64,000 nt of DNA from an uncultured Dysosmobacter sp. (GCA_934563745.1 CAKTHE010000005.1:1-64000); one strand, 5' to 3'. Numbered from the stretch's first letter, positions 34,966-43,955 are shown. Notes: generated by a model not told the origin, from the letters alone. Translations and numbers: made by a program.

Positions 34966-36486
34966 TTGAGAGGTGTACACAGCACGGTGGATGATCTCCG
35001 CCGGAACGTATTTACAGAAGTGGCCCGCCTGGCTTATGAGGGCGGCGATTATTCCCGGATCGACCTGATCCCCTACAAAATTGTTCCCGGTGAAGTGGCC
35101 CTGCACCGGCATGACGTGTTTTTGGAGCGGGCCATCGTGCAGGAGCGGCTGCGCCTGGCGGTGGGTCTGCCGCTGCAGCCGGTGGACGTGCAGGCCCCGG
35201 CCAGCGCCGGCATGAAGGAGGCCGCGGAGGCGGACGACAAATTTTTTGAAGAACCGCTGGTCAACATTATCACCTTCGCCTGCAATGCCTGCCCGCCCAA
35301 GCAGATCCGTATTACGGACAGCTGCCAGGGCTGCATCTCCCACCCCTGTATGGCGGTGTGCCCCAAGGACGCCATCTACCTGGACAAGGAGAAGCATTGC
35401 CACATCGACCAGGAAAAGTGCATCAAGTGCGGCCGCTGCTTCAACCAGTGCCCCTATCGGGCCATCAGCAAGATCGAGCGGCCCTGCGCCGCCGCCTGCG
35501 GCATGGACGCCATTGAAAGCGATTCCCTGGGCCGGGCCAAGATCAATTACGACAAGTGCGTTTCCTGCGGCATGTGTCTGGTCAACTGCCCCTTTGCCGC
35601 CATTGCCGACAAAAGCCAGATCTTCCAGATCATCAACGCCATGAAAAAGGGAATCGAGGTCATCGCCTGCGTGGCACCGGCCTTCGTCAGCCAGTTCGGC
35701 GACGCGGCGACCCCGCCCCGCCTGAAAGAGGCCATGCGCCGGCTGGGCTTTTCCGATGTGGTGGAGGTGGCCATCGGCGCAGACCTGTGCACGGTGGAGG
35801 AGGCCCACGACTTTTTGGAAAAGGTCCCCTCCCAGCAGCCCTTTATGGGCACGTCCTGCTGCCCGGCCTGGAGCGTGATGGCCAAGAAGTACTTCCCGGA
35901 ATTCAAGGACTATATCTCCATGGCTCTGACGCCTATGGTCATCACCGCCCGGATGGTGAAAAAGGACCATCCCAACGCCCGGATCGTGTTTGTGGGCCCC
36001 TGCGCCGCCAAGAAGCTGGAGGCAAACCGCAAATCCGTGCGCTCGGATGTGGATTATGTGCTGACCTTTGAAGAGCTGCAGGGAATGTTCGACGCCAAGG
36101 AGATCGACTTCACCGCCATTGAGGAGAAGCCGGAGGACGATTTCACCGGCGGCACCGCCGCCGGGCGTGGCTTTGCCGTGGGCGGCGGCGTGGCGGCTGC
36201 CGTGGCGGAGGCCGTGCACCGCATTGATCCCCAGCGGGAGATGAAGATCGACTACGGCGACGGCCTGCGGGAGTGCCGCAAAATGCTGATGCAGGCCCGG
36301 GCCGGCAAGCGGGATGGCTATCTGCTGGAGGGCATGGGCTGCCCCGGCGGCTGCGTGGCCGGCGCCGGCACCATCCGCCCTGTCAAGGAGAGCGTGGTGC
36401 GCGTGCAGCGCTATCAGAACACTGCCCAGGAGCAAAGCGCCCTGGAAAGCCGCTTCCAGGACCGGCTGGACGAAGTGTACGATTAA
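34966..36486 (+). CDS. [FeFe] hydrogenase-like protein, group B type
   Basis: 506 residues. The N-terminal half binds several [4Fe-4S] clusters (CNAC, CQGC, CMAVCP, CIKCGRCFNQCP, CVSCGMCLVNCP between about 106 and 208). The H-cluster domain has L1 TSCCPAW (C298, C299), L2 GPCAAKK (C346) and L3 EGMGCPGGC (C459, C463). The TSCC, PCAAKK and EGMGCPGGC forms fit the monomeric group B hydrogenases of Clostridia. It would exchange protons and H2 with ferredoxin; the physiological direction is unknown. The start is a TTG eight bases after GGAGG. The maturation genes hydE, hydF and hydG are not in this window. Confidence 0.88.
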   Translation: MRGVHSTVDDLRRNVFTEVARLAYEGGDYSRIDLIPYKIVPGEVALHRHDVFLERAIVQERLRLAVGLPLQPVDVQAPASAGMKEAAEADDKFFEEPLVNIITFACNACPPKQIRITDSCQGCISHPCMAVCPKDAIYLDKEKHCHIDQEKCIKCGRCFNQCPYRAISKIERPCAAACGMDAIESDSLGRAKINYDKCVSCGMCLVNCPFAAIADKSQIFQIINAMKKGIEVIACVAPAFVSQFGDAATPPRLKEAMRRLGFSDVVEVAIGADLCTVEEAHDFLEKVPSQQPFMGTSCCPAWSVMAKKYFPEFKDYISMALTPMVITARMVKKDHPNARIVFVGPCAAKKLEANRKSVRSDVDYVLTFEELQGMFDAKEIDFTAIEEKPEDDFTGGTAAGRGFAVGGGVAAAVAEAVHRIDPQREMKIDYGDGLRECRKMLMQARAGKRDGYLLEGMGCPGGCVAGAGTIRPVKESVVRVQRYQNTAQEQSALESRFQDRLDEVYD

Positions 36487-36541
36487 AGACTCCGGCCTTG
36501 GGGTCGTCCCGGGGAACGGGCTTTTCCGGTGAAATCCGTAT

Positions 36542-36580
36542 AAAAGCACCGCCGCAGAAAATCTGCGGCGGTGCTTTTTT
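36542..36580. terminator. bidirectional terminator between hydrogenase and metal ATPase genes
   Basis: AAAAGCACCGCCGCAGA and TCTGCGGCGGTGCTTTT arms with flanking A and T runs; the genes on both sides converge on it. Confidence 0.85.
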
Positions 36581-36639
36581 CGATTGAAACCGGGATCCCG
36601 CGGGAAATGGGCGGGATGCGCTCCGTGGAGGCAGCGCAC

Positions 36640-38616
36640 TCAGCGCAGCTTCTCCACCTGCAGGCAGCGGGTGGCGTTGACAATGGCCAGGAAGGCCACG
36701 CCCACATCGGCAAAGACCGCCTCCCACATGGTGGACCGGCCGAAGGCGGTGAGCAGCAGCACCAGCGCCTTGACCGCCAGGGCAAACCAGATGTTTTCCC
36801 GCACGATGCGCAGCGTCTTGCGGGAGATCCGCATGGCCACGGCGATCTTGGAGGGCTTGTCGTCCATCAGCACGATGTCCGCCGCCTCGATGGCCGCGTC
36901 CGAACCCAGCGCGCCCATGGCGATGCCGATGTCCGCCCGGCTCAGCACCGGCGCGTCGTTGATGCCGTCGCCCACAAAGGCCAGCTTGCCGTTGGCGCCG
37001 GTTTGGGCCAGCAGCTTCTCGGTCCACTCCACCTTGTCCGCCGGCAGCAGCTCGGCATGGTATTCATCCAGGCCCAGCTCCGCCGCCACGGCCCGGGCCA
37101 CCGCGTCGGTGTCGCCGGTGAGCATCACGGTCTTTTTCACGCCGGCGTCCTTCAGCGCGGCGATGGCCGCCTTGGAGTCCTCCTTGGGCAGATCCGAGAT
37201 CACGATGTGGCCGGCATAGAAGCCATCCACCGTCACATGGACCAGGGTCCCCGGCAGCTCACAGGGCAGCCAGCTGACGCCCATGCGCTCCATCAGGCGG
37301 CTGTTGCCCACGCAGACCTTTTTGCCGTCCACCGTGGCGCACACGCCGTGGCCGGCGATCTCCTCCACATCGCTGACCCGGGCGGCATCCAGGGGCTCCT
37401 TGCAGGCCGCCTTCAGCGACAGGGAGATGGGATGATCGGACCAATGCTCCGCCAGGGCGGCGTAGGTCAGCAGCTGCTCCGGCGCGAGGTCTCCTTCCGG
37501 GTGGATGGCGGTGACGGAAAAGCTGCCCCGGGTCAGGGTGCCGGTCTTGTCAAAGACCACTGTCTCCGTATTGGCCAGCGCCTCCAGATAGTTGCTGCCC
37601 TTGACCAGAATACCGCACTTGCTGGCGCCGCCGATCCCACCGAAAAAGCTCAGCGGGACGGAGATCACCAGGGCGCAGGGGCAAGAGACCACCAGGAAAA
37701 TCAGCGCCCGGTGCAGCCAGCTGTCCCAATGCGTACCCAGCAGGAAGGCCGGCTGCGAGGCCGCCGGCACCAGGGCCAGCAGCAGCGTAGGGATCAGGAA
37801 CAGCGCCGCGGCCGCGGCCACCACGCAGGGGGTGTAGTACCGGGCGAATTTGGTGATAAAGTTCTCGCTGGCGGCCTTTTTCTCGCTGGCGTTTTCCACA
37901 AGATCCAAAATCTTGGAGACGGTGGACTCGCTGCACGGGCGGGTGACCTTCACCCGCAGCACACCGCTTTGGTTGACGCAGCCGCTGATGACCGCGTCGC
38001 CGGGGGCCACATCCCGGGGGACGGATTCACCGGTCAGGGCGGCGGTGTCCAGGGCGGAGCTGCCCTCCACCACAGTGCCGTCCAGCGGCACCCGCTCGCC
38101 GGGCTTCACCACGATGATGGCACCCACCGCCACGTCCTCGGGATCCACCTCTTCCGTTTCACCGTCTTCCTTTTCCAGGTTGGCAACGTCGGGCCGGATG
38201 TCCATCAGCGCGGCAATGGACTTGCGGGACTTGCCCACGGCATAATCCTGGAACAGCTCGCCCACCTGGTAAAAGAGCATAACGAACACGGATTCGGCGT
38301 ACTCGCCGGTGCCGTATGCACCCACGGTGGCCAGGGCCATCAGGAAGTTTTCATCAAACACCTGACCGTGCACGATGCCCAGCACCGCCTTGCGCAGCAC
38401 GTCATAGCCAACGATCAGATACGGCACCAGGTAAAGAGGCCACAGGGCAAGCTGGAAGGACGGGATCCCATCCGCCGTCACCTTGGTCGTGGTCAAAAAG
38501 GGGATCGCCACCGGGCAGGAAACCGTTTCCGGCAGCAGCTTGACGATGACCAGCAGCACGGCGGAGATCACGATCCGCCGCAGCATCCGCTGCTGTTTCG
38601 GGGTCAGTCGATTCAT
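36640..38616 (-). CDS. heavy-metal translocating P1B-type ATPase
   Basis: 658 residues, a metal-exporting P-type ATPase without its own N-terminal HMA domain. Motifs present are the actuator TGES (LTGESVPRDV), the membrane metal site CPC (SCPCALVIS), phosphorylation site DKTGT, the HP dipeptide (WSDHPISL) and the hinge GDGIND. The last helix region and CPC type suit Zn/Cd/Pb exporters (P1B-2), in line with the CadC-like repressor upstream. The HMA metallochaperone is encoded as a separate protein 115 bases upstream. It should export toxic divalent cations. Confidence 0.9.
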   Translation of the reverse strand: MNRLTPKQQRMLRRIVISAVLLVIVKLLPETVSCPVAIPFLTTTKVTADGIPSFQLALWPLYLVPYLIVGYDVLRKAVLGIVHGQVFDENFLMALATVGAYGTGEYAESVFVMLFYQVGELFQDYAVGKSRKSIAALMDIRPDVANLEKEDGETEEVDPEDVAVGAIIVVKPGERVPLDGTVVEGSSALDTAALTGESVPRDVAPGDAVISGCVNQSGVLRVKVTRPCSESTVSKILDLVENASEKKAASENFITKFARYYTPCVVAAAAALFLIPTLLLALVPAASQPAFLLGTHWDSWLHRALIFLVVSCPCALVISVPLSFFGGIGGASKCGILVKGSNYLEALANTETVVFDKTGTLTRGSFSVTAIHPEGDLAPEQLLTYAALAEHWSDHPISLSLKAACKEPLDAARVSDVEEIAGHGVCATVDGKKVCVGNSRLMERMGVSWLPCELPGTLVHVTVDGFYAGHIVISDLPKEDSKAAIAALKDAGVKKTVMLTGDTDAVARAVAAELGLDEYHAELLPADKVEWTEKLLAQTGANGKLAFVGDGINDAPVLSRADIGIAMGALGSDAAIEAADIVLMDDKPSKIAVAMRISRKTLRIVRENIWFALAVKALVLLLTAFGRSTMWEAVFADVGVAFLAIVNATRCLQVEKLR

Positions 38617-38731
38617 AACGATACCTCCTTATGTTCGAGCGCGCGGCGCTCTGTTCCAGAGGAAAGGGCCGCGGAGCGGCGTGCGCTCTGCGGCCCCGGG
38701 CCGCACCTGCGCAGCCGGATCATGCCCTTTC

Positions 38732-38950
38732 TTACAGGTTGATGATGCAGTCCGGCTCCACCTTTTTGCACACCGCCACGATCTCCTTCATGATCTCGTC
38801 GAAGCGGGCGTCATCGGCGTCCACGGTAAGCTTCTGGTTCATGAAGCTGACGGTGGCGTCCTTCACGCCGTCGATCTTCTTGATGGCGGTCTCCATCTTG
38901 GCGGCGCAGTTGGCGCAGTCCAGGTCGGTCAGATTATAACGCTTTTTCAT
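38732..38950 (-). CDS. stand-alone HMA metal-binding protein
   Basis: 72 residues with the metal-binding CxxC motif at C12-C15 (LDCANCAA) and the beta-alpha-beta-beta-alpha-beta pattern of heavy-metal-associated domains. An extra Cys lies near the C-terminus (PDCIINL). In most relatives this domain is fused to the N-terminus of the ATPase; here it is free, between the repressor and the ATPase genes. It probably delivers metal to the ATPase or regulates it. Confidence 0.88.
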   Translation of the reverse strand: MKKRYNLTDLDCANCAAKMETAIKKIDGVKDATVSFMNQKLTVDADDARFDEIMKEIVAVCKKVEPDCIINL

Positions 38951-39001
38951 GATGATCTCCTCCTGATAAATCTTTATAAAATGATGGTTTTAAAACCGGG
39001 T

Positions 39002-39364
39002 TTACTCGCTGACATGCTCCATCCCCTGGTCGATGATGGTTTTCACATGATCGTCCGCCAGGGAATAAAACACGGTTTTTCCCTCCCGCCGGGAGGTCAC
39101 CAGCCGGGCATTCTTCAGGGCCCGCAGCTGGTGGGAGATGGCCGACTGGGTCATGCCCAGCAGCGCCGCAATGTCGCACACGCACATCTCCGACTCGAAC
39201 AGGACATACAGGATCCGGATCCGGGTGGAGTCCCCGAAGATCCGGAACAGCTCCGTCAGGTCATAGAGCGTGTCCTCATTGGGCATCTCCTTAAGCACCC
39301 GCTGCACAACCTCTTCATGCAAAAGGGGCTGGTCACAGCACTCCACATTGTAACGGTCTTCCAT
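39002..39364 (-). CDS. CadC-like ArsR-family metal-sensing repressor
   Basis: 120 residues with the winged-helix of the ArsR/SmtB family (SAISHQLRALKNARLV). Metal-binding cysteines of the CadC alpha-3N type are present: an N-terminal CC pair (C9, C10) and C61/C63 in EMCVCDIA. In CadC this site binds Cd, Pb or Zn and releases DNA. The start is the ATG after GGAGG; a longer frame overlaps the operator. It is first gene of the operon with the HMA protein and ATPase, and probably represses its own promoter at 39392-39443. Confidence 0.9.
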   Translation of the reverse strand: MEDRYNVECCDQPLLHEEVVQRVLKEMPNEDTLYDLTELFRIFGDSTRIRILYVLFESEMCVCDIAALLGMTQSAISHQLRALKNARLVTSRREGKTVFYSLADDHVKTIIDQGMEHVSE

Positions 39365-39391
39365 GGGATCGCCTCCATCCGTCATTTCAAC

Positions 39392-39443
39392 ATTTGAACA
39401 ACTGTTCATATGTTCATTATAGCAAGTGTCTTCCCCTTGTCAA
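39392..39443 (-). promoter_or_regulatory. metal-efflux promoter and CadC-type operator
   Basis: Leftward TTGACA (39438-39443), 16 bases, TATAAT (39416-39421). An imperfect palindrome ATTTGAACA-AC-TGTTCATAT (39392-39411) lies just after the -10. It matches the usual ArsR/SmtB operator form, so the repressor would block promoter clearance until metal binds. Confidence 0.8.
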
Positions 39444-39466
39444 GTCCCTTGCTGCAAAAATTTTTC

Positions 39467-39496
39467 TGGACAAGACCTCCTGCCGCCGCTTATAAT
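39467..39496 (+). promoter_or_regulatory. putative promoter of the hotdog thioesterase gene
   Basis: TGGACA, 18 bases, perfect TATAAT, divergent from the metal-efflux promoter and about 110 bases upstream of the ATG. Confidence 0.6.
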
Positions 39497-39605
39497 AGCC
39501 GCGAAGCGCTTCCGGAGCGCCTTCCCGGCCTGTCCGGGGCCGGACGGCCCGGGATACGGCAGGCGGGAAGCGGGAGCAGGCAGACCAATACAGGAGGAAC
39601 CGAAT

Positions 39606-40079
39606 ATGGAAGAAAAAACGATCGATTACAACGCGATGGTCAACGACCGGTATCGCGTCAACGGATTTATGCACTACAACCACATTGAGCTGGATCACGC
39701 CGAGCGGGACAAGGCGGTGTTTCGCCTGACCATTCGTCCGGAAAGCCGCAACCCCTTTGAGCAGCTTAACGGCGGCGCCATTTTCACCATGGCCGATCAG
39801 GCTGGCGGCGCCGCTGCACTGACGGATGGCCGCGCCTACGTCACCCAGAACGCTTCGCTGCAGTTTATCCGCAACGAGGCCAGCGGCACCGTGTACGCCA
39901 CCGCCACCGTTGTTCACCGGGGCCGGGCCACCTGCCTGGTGCACATTGACATTACCAGCGAGAAGGGAACGCTGCTGGCCATCGGCACGTTCAATTTCTT
40001 CGCCGTGAATATGGAGCTGATGAACGAAAAGCGTCCGACGGACTCGGTCTATCGCCCCGGCGAGACTCCCGCCCGCTGA
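39606..40079 (+). CDS. PaaI-type hotdog-fold thioesterase
   Basis: 157 residues, hotdog fold. The active-site helix region reads NGGAIFTMADQAGGAAA, with the Asp and Gly pattern of PaaI/YbgC-like acyl-CoA thioesterases. Later ASLQFIRNEASGTVYATATVVHRG fits the same family. It would hydrolyse an acyl- or aryl-CoA thioester in the cytoplasm; the substrate is unknown. AGGAGG supports the ATG. It has its own promoter and terminator. Confidence 0.85.
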   Translation: MEEKTIDYNAMVNDRYRVNGFMHYNHIELDHAERDKAVFRLTIRPESRNPFEQLNGGAIFTMADQAGGAAALTDGRAYVTQNASLQFIRNEASGTVYATATVVHRGRATCLVHIDITSEKGTLLAIGTFNFFAVNMELMNEKRPTDSVYRPGETPAR

Positions 40080-40097
40080 TCCGGACCATTCTTCAAC

Positions 40098-40137
40098 GCA
40101 AAAGGACCCCGAAGCCTTTGGCTTCGGGGCCCTTTTT
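40098..40137. terminator. bidirectional terminator between thioesterase and HAD genes
   Basis: CCCCGAAGCC and GGCTTCGGGG arms with TTT loop, flanked by AAAAGG and CCTTTTT; the neighbouring genes converge. Confidence 0.8.
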
Positions 40138-40207
40138 GATTCGTTTTCCGGCCAGGTCCTCAAACCGCCGCAGGGGAGGCGGGCCGCCGGAAAAACCGCC
40201 GGATTTT

Positions 40208-40861
40208 TTAAAGTGCGGGGTCCGGCGCATCCGCCGGGTAGGAGCAAATGAACGTCTCCGTCAGCGCCCGGATCTTCGCCTCGTCCGCCCGGGCGGACGC
40301 ATCCTGCACGCCCACGACCCGGAACCCGGCCGATACCGCCGTCTCCACCGCATGAAGGGCGTCTTCAAACACCAGCGTGGACGCCTTTTCTCCCTCCAGC
40401 CGCTCCAGCGCCAGCTCGTAGATCCGGGGTGAATCCTTCCCGTAGCGAATCTCGCCGCAGGTCAGGATCCCTTCAAAGTAGGGGCGCAGCCCCGTGCGCT
40501 CCAGGGCCGGCTCCGCCAAGGTCCGGTTGGTGGCGGTAGCCACATACATGCGCACACCGGCGGTCTTGAGCCGCTTGAGGTATGCCTCCACCCCCGGCTT
40601 TGCCGGAGCCTCGTTCTGATAATAGCTGCGCACGGTGGCATTCACCAGATCACAGAGCTCGTCCACGCTCTGGTCCAGCCGGTAACGCTCCCGGCAGTAT
40701 TCCGCCGCCTGAAAAAGACTCATGGTGCGGATCCGCTCGTCCAGATCCGGCTCCGGCTCCCGGCCCGCCTGGCGCATCAGGCGGCTGCCCATGGTCGTCC
40801 AGACGCTCATGGAATCCAGCAGCGTTCCATCCATATCAAAAATCGCAGTTTGAAAGCCCAT
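40208..40861 (-). CDS. HAD-superfamily phosphatase (beta-phosphoglucomutase-like)
   Basis: 217 residues. Motif I is FDMDGTLLDS (D9 nucleophile, D11 general acid). A helical cap domain follows at about 15-80, then motif II VATATN, the Lys of motif III in GKDSPRIYELAL and motif IV VFEDALHA. This is the pattern of PGM-like HAD hydrolases (subclass I), usually sugar-phosphate phosphatases or mutases. The substrate cannot be read from sequence. The start is chosen at MGFQTAIFDMDG; longer frames have no support. Confidence 0.88.
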   Translation of the reverse strand: MGFQTAIFDMDGTLLDSMSVWTTMGSRLMRQAGREPEPDLDERIRTMSLFQAAEYCRERYRLDQSVDELCDLVNATVRSYYQNEAPAKPGVEAYLKRLKTAGVRMYVATATNRTLAEPALERTGLRPYFEGILTCGEIRYGKDSPRIYELALERLEGEKASTLVFEDALHAVETAVSAGFRVVGVQDASARADEAKIRALTETFICSYPADAPDPAL

Positions 40862-41035
40862 CTTTTCGCTCCCTCTCCGTTCCGTAAAAGCGGCGGCTGT
40901 CTTGGCGGCGCGCCGCAGACAAGGGGTATTATAGCACGCCCCGGCCGCCGCGGACAAGCGTTCCGGAACAAAAAAGCGCCCGGGGCAGCCCCTTCGGTTT
41001 GGGAAACCTGACAACAAGTTTTCCACTTACTTTTC

Positions 41036-41064
41036 TTGACTTTTTGCGTAAAATATCCTATTGT
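41036..41064 (+). promoter_or_regulatory. putative buk promoter
   Basis: TTGACT, 17 bases, TATTGT, about 115 bases upstream of the butyrate kinase start. Confidence 0.5.
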
Positions 41065-41179
41065 AAAGACGTATGTTACTTCGCAGCAGCCGGCCGTCGG
41101 TCCCCCGGGATCAGCCGCCCTTCGGCGGCGCGTCCGCCCGTGTCCGGCCACGAAATTAAACTGAGGAAGGATTACAACC

Positions 41180-42235
41180 ATGAAAGTTTTAGTCATCAAT
41201 CCCGGCGCCACCTCTACCAAGATCGCTGTTTATGATGAGGAGAACGAAGTCTTCAAGACTTCCGTGGACCACAGCGCCCAGGAGCTGAGCCAGTTTCCCC
41301 ACATCGTGGATCAGGCCGATTACCGCGAGGGCGTGATCCTGAACGCTCTGAAGGAAGCGGGCTATGACCTGGCGCAGTTCGACGCGGTCTGCGGCCGCGG
41401 CGGCCTGTTCCGCCCCATCGTCTCCGGTACCTACGCCGTGAACGACGCCGTGATCGACACCATTCGCAAGGCTCCCTACGGCGAGCACGCCTCCAACCTG
41501 GGCGCGTTCCTGGCCAAGAAGCTGGGCGACCGTGTGAATATCCCCTCTTACTTTGTGGACCCCGTGTGCGTGGATGAAATGACCGAGGTCGCCCACTACA
41601 CCGGCTTTGCCCCCATGCGCCGCCTGTGCCAGTTCCACGCCCTGAACCAGAAGGGTATGGGCCGCAAGGCTGCCGCGCAGCTGGGCAAGAAGTATGAAGA
41701 GTGCAACTTCATCATCTGCCACCTGGGCGGCGGCGTTTCCACCGGCGCCCATCAGAAGGGCCGCGTGGTGGACGTGTGCAACGTCCGTGACGACGGCTCC
41801 ATGGGTATGGACCGCGGCGGCGGCCTGCCCGTCAACGCCGTGGTGGACTACTGCTTCAGCGGCAAGACCAAGGCAGAGGTCAAGCAGACCCTGGGCCATG
41901 AGTCCGGCATGTTCAGCTATCTGGGCACCACCGACTTCCGCACGGTGGAGGACCGGGTCAAGGCCGGCGATGAAGCTGCCGTGGCCGCTTACAACGCCCT
42001 GGTCTATCAGATGAGCAAGGACATCGGCTCCATGGGCGCCGTTCTGCGCTATGATGTGGACGCCATCGTCCTCACCGGCGGCATGGCCTACAGCAAGATG
42101 TTCTGCGACGATATCGAGAGCTTTGTCGGCAAGCTGGCTCCCGTGATGCGTCTGCCGGGCGAGGCGGAGATGCTCTCCCTGGCGCAGGGCGCCCTGCGCG
42201 TGCTGCACGGCGAGAAGGAAGCTCTGGTGTATTAA
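41180..42235 (+). CDS. buk: butyrate kinase
   Basis: 351 residues of the acetate/butyrate kinase (ASKHA) fold. The N-terminal phosphate-1 motif is VLVINPGATSTKIAVY. CHLGGGVSTGAHQKGRVVDV and DDGSMGMDRGGGLP are typical of butyrate rather than acetate kinase, and the adenosine motif is AIVLTGGMAYSK. It interconverts butyryl-phosphate and butyrate with ADP/ATP. The usual partner phosphotransbutyrylase (ptb) is not adjacent. Strongly biased codon use points to high expression. The gene appears monocistronic between its promoter and terminator. Confidence 0.95.
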   Translation: MKVLVINPGATSTKIAVYDEENEVFKTSVDHSAQELSQFPHIVDQADYREGVILNALKEAGYDLAQFDAVCGRGGLFRPIVSGTYAVNDAVIDTIRKAPYGEHASNLGAFLAKKLGDRVNIPSYFVDPVCVDEMTEVAHYTGFAPMRRLCQFHALNQKGMGRKAAAQLGKKYEECNFIICHLGGGVSTGAHQKGRVVDVCNVRDDGSMGMDRGGGLPVNAVVDYCFSGKTKAEVKQTLGHESGMFSYLGTTDFRTVEDRVKAGDEAAVAAYNALVYQMSKDIGSMGAVLRYDVDAIVLTGGMAYSKMFCDDIESFVGKLAPVMRLPGEAEMLSLAQGALRVLHGEKEALVY

Positions 42236-42254
42236 TCCGGCCCGACTGTGTGCG

Positions 42255-42292
42255 AAAAAAGGTCGGCATCCAACAGGATGCCGGCCTTTTTT
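42255..42292 (+). terminator. buk terminator
   Basis: CGGCATCC and GGATGCCGG core within longer AAAAAAGG/CCTTTTTT arms, AACA loop, 20 bases after the stop. Confidence 0.85.
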
Positions 42293-42307
42293 GTGTGCAG
42301 ATTTCCC

Positions 42308-42336
42308 TTGTCCGCCTTTTTTCGGGCGCGTATAAT
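42308..42336 (+). promoter_or_regulatory. putative promoter of the MATE transporter
   Basis: TTGTCC, 17 bases, perfect TATAAT, about 78 bases before the ATG. Confidence 0.6.
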
Positions 42337-42413
42337 AAAAGTAAGAAATCCAAAGATTTACAAGCTGACAGAAAGAACCCGCCCGTTTGAAACAGGCAGG
42401 CAGAGGACAGAGC

Positions 42414-43805
42414 ATGAAAGAGAACACAATGATCCGCGATTTTACAAAAGGCAATCTTCCCGGGCAGATGCTGCGTTTCTCCGTACCGTTTATGATCTCC
42501 AACGCGCTGCAGGTGGTCTATGCCATCGTGGATATGATCGTGGTGGGCAATGTGCTGGGCAGTCCCGGCCTTGCGGCGGTGGCCACGGCCAGTCAGGTCT
42601 CCACCCTGATGACCATGGTCTGCCTGGGCTTTTCCACGGGCGCGCAGGTCTATATCTCCCAGCTGATCGGCGCCGGGCGCCAGCGTGAGCTGAACGCCAC
42701 CATCGGCACCATGACCAGCATGCTGGCCCTGATGGGTGCGGTCATCGGTGCGCTGGGCCTTCTGTTCGCACCGTGGATCCTGAGCCTGCTCAACACGCCG
42801 GACGTCTCCTTTGATATGGCGGTCTCCTATCTGCGTATCTGCGCCGGCGGGATCCTGATCACCTACGGATACAATGCCGTCTCCGCCGTGCTGCGGGGCA
42901 TGGGGGATTCCGTGCAGCCGTGCATCTACATCATCATTGCCGCCCTGGTGAATCTGGGGCTGGATCTCTGGTTCGTCCGGGGGCTGGGCTGGGGCGTCCC
43001 CGGCGCGGCCATTGCCACCATCATCGGTCAGGCCGTATCCTTTTTCACCGCCGTGGTGCACCTTTATCGCAACCGGGAGGCCTTCGGCTTTGACTTCCGG
43101 AGAGAGAGCTTCCGCATTGACCGCCCCGTGGCCCAGAAGCTGACGGGGCTGGGCCTGCCCATGGCCCTGCGCAGTGCCTCGGTAAACATCTCCATGCTCT
43201 TTGTCACCGGGCTTGTCAACAGCGTGGGGCCGGAGGCGGCCTCGGTGTTCGGCGTGGGCCTGAAGGTGGACGATGTGGCCCACAAGATCTCCATGGGGGT
43301 GAACTACTCCGTCTCCACCGTCACGGGTCAGAATTTTGCCGCCCGGAACTTTAAGCGGACGGAGCAGGCCGTCTGGTGGGGCTGGTTCTACAGCCTGATC
43401 ATCTATCTCATCTTTACCGTTGCCTATGTGTCAGACATTGAAGGGCTGTTCCGCCTCTTCACGCAGGAGCAGGCCGTTCTGGATCTGGCGCCGGTCTTTG
43501 TCCACGCGATTTTGTGGAGCTTTCCGGCCATGCTTTTGATGCGGGGCGCCAACGGCCTGATTCAGGGCATCGGCAATGCCCGGCTGAGCTTTATCTTCGC
43601 CGTTCTGGACTCGCTGGTCCTGCGGATCGGGCTGAGCTATCTGCTGGGCGTGATCCTGGGCCACGGCCTGTACGGGTTCATTCTGGGCTACGGTCTGGCC
43701 GCCTACGGGACCGCCATTCCCGGAACCATTTATTTCTTCTCCGGCATCTGGAAGCGCCGGGCCCCGTATCTGGCGGAGCCGGAGCCGCAGGACACTCCGT
43801 CCTGA
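42414..43805 (+). CDS. MATE-family efflux transporter
   Basis: 463 residues with twelve predicted membrane helices arranged as two similar halves (NALQVVYAIVDMIVVG in the first, RSASVNISMLFVTGLVN in the second), as in MATE/NorM proteins. These export drugs, metabolites or peptides in exchange for Na+ or H+. The start is the ATG after GAGGACAG; an ATG 15 bases later is an alternative. A single-gene unit with its own promoter and terminator. The substrate is unknown. Confidence 0.9.
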   Translation: MKENTMIRDFTKGNLPGQMLRFSVPFMISNALQVVYAIVDMIVVGNVLGSPGLAAVATASQVSTLMTMVCLGFSTGAQVYISQLIGAGRQRELNATIGTMTSMLALMGAVIGALGLLFAPWILSLLNTPDVSFDMAVSYLRICAGGILITYGYNAVSAVLRGMGDSVQPCIYIIIAALVNLGLDLWFVRGLGWGVPGAAIATIIGQAVSFFTAVVHLYRNREAFGFDFRRESFRIDRPVAQKLTGLGLPMALRSASVNISMLFVTGLVNSVGPEAASVFGVGLKVDDVAHKISMGVNYSVSTVTGQNFAARNFKRTEQAVWWGWFYSLIIYLIFTVAYVSDIEGLFRLFTQEQAVLDLAPVFVHAILWSFPAMLLMRGANGLIQGIGNARLSFIFAVLDSLVLRIGLSYLLGVILGHGLYGFILGYGLAAYGTAIPGTIYFFSGIWKRRAPYLAEPEPQDTPS

Positions 43806-43918
43806 CCTCTGCCGGAAAGCGCGCCGCCGGAGCTATGGCTTCCGTGCCATTCCCGCTTCACGCCGTCGGGCCGTACCGCAGCTGTGGCCGGCAGGTGCAG
43901 AACATTCATAAGGCCTGC

Positions 43919-43955
43919 AAAAAGCCGCCGTTTCACATGAAACGGCGGCTTTTTC
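43919..43955. terminator. terminator between the MATE gene and the GreA-family gene
   Basis: AAAAAGCCGCCGTTTCA and TGAAACGGCGGCTTTTT arms with a two-base tip; it serves convergent genes. No gene is seen in the rest of 43806-44009. Confidence 0.85.

Noticed and set aside
39002..39409. Longer start for the CadC-like repressor at 39409
   Set aside because: The extra codons overlap the operator palindrome and lack a ribosome site, whereas GGAGG precedes the ATG at 39364.
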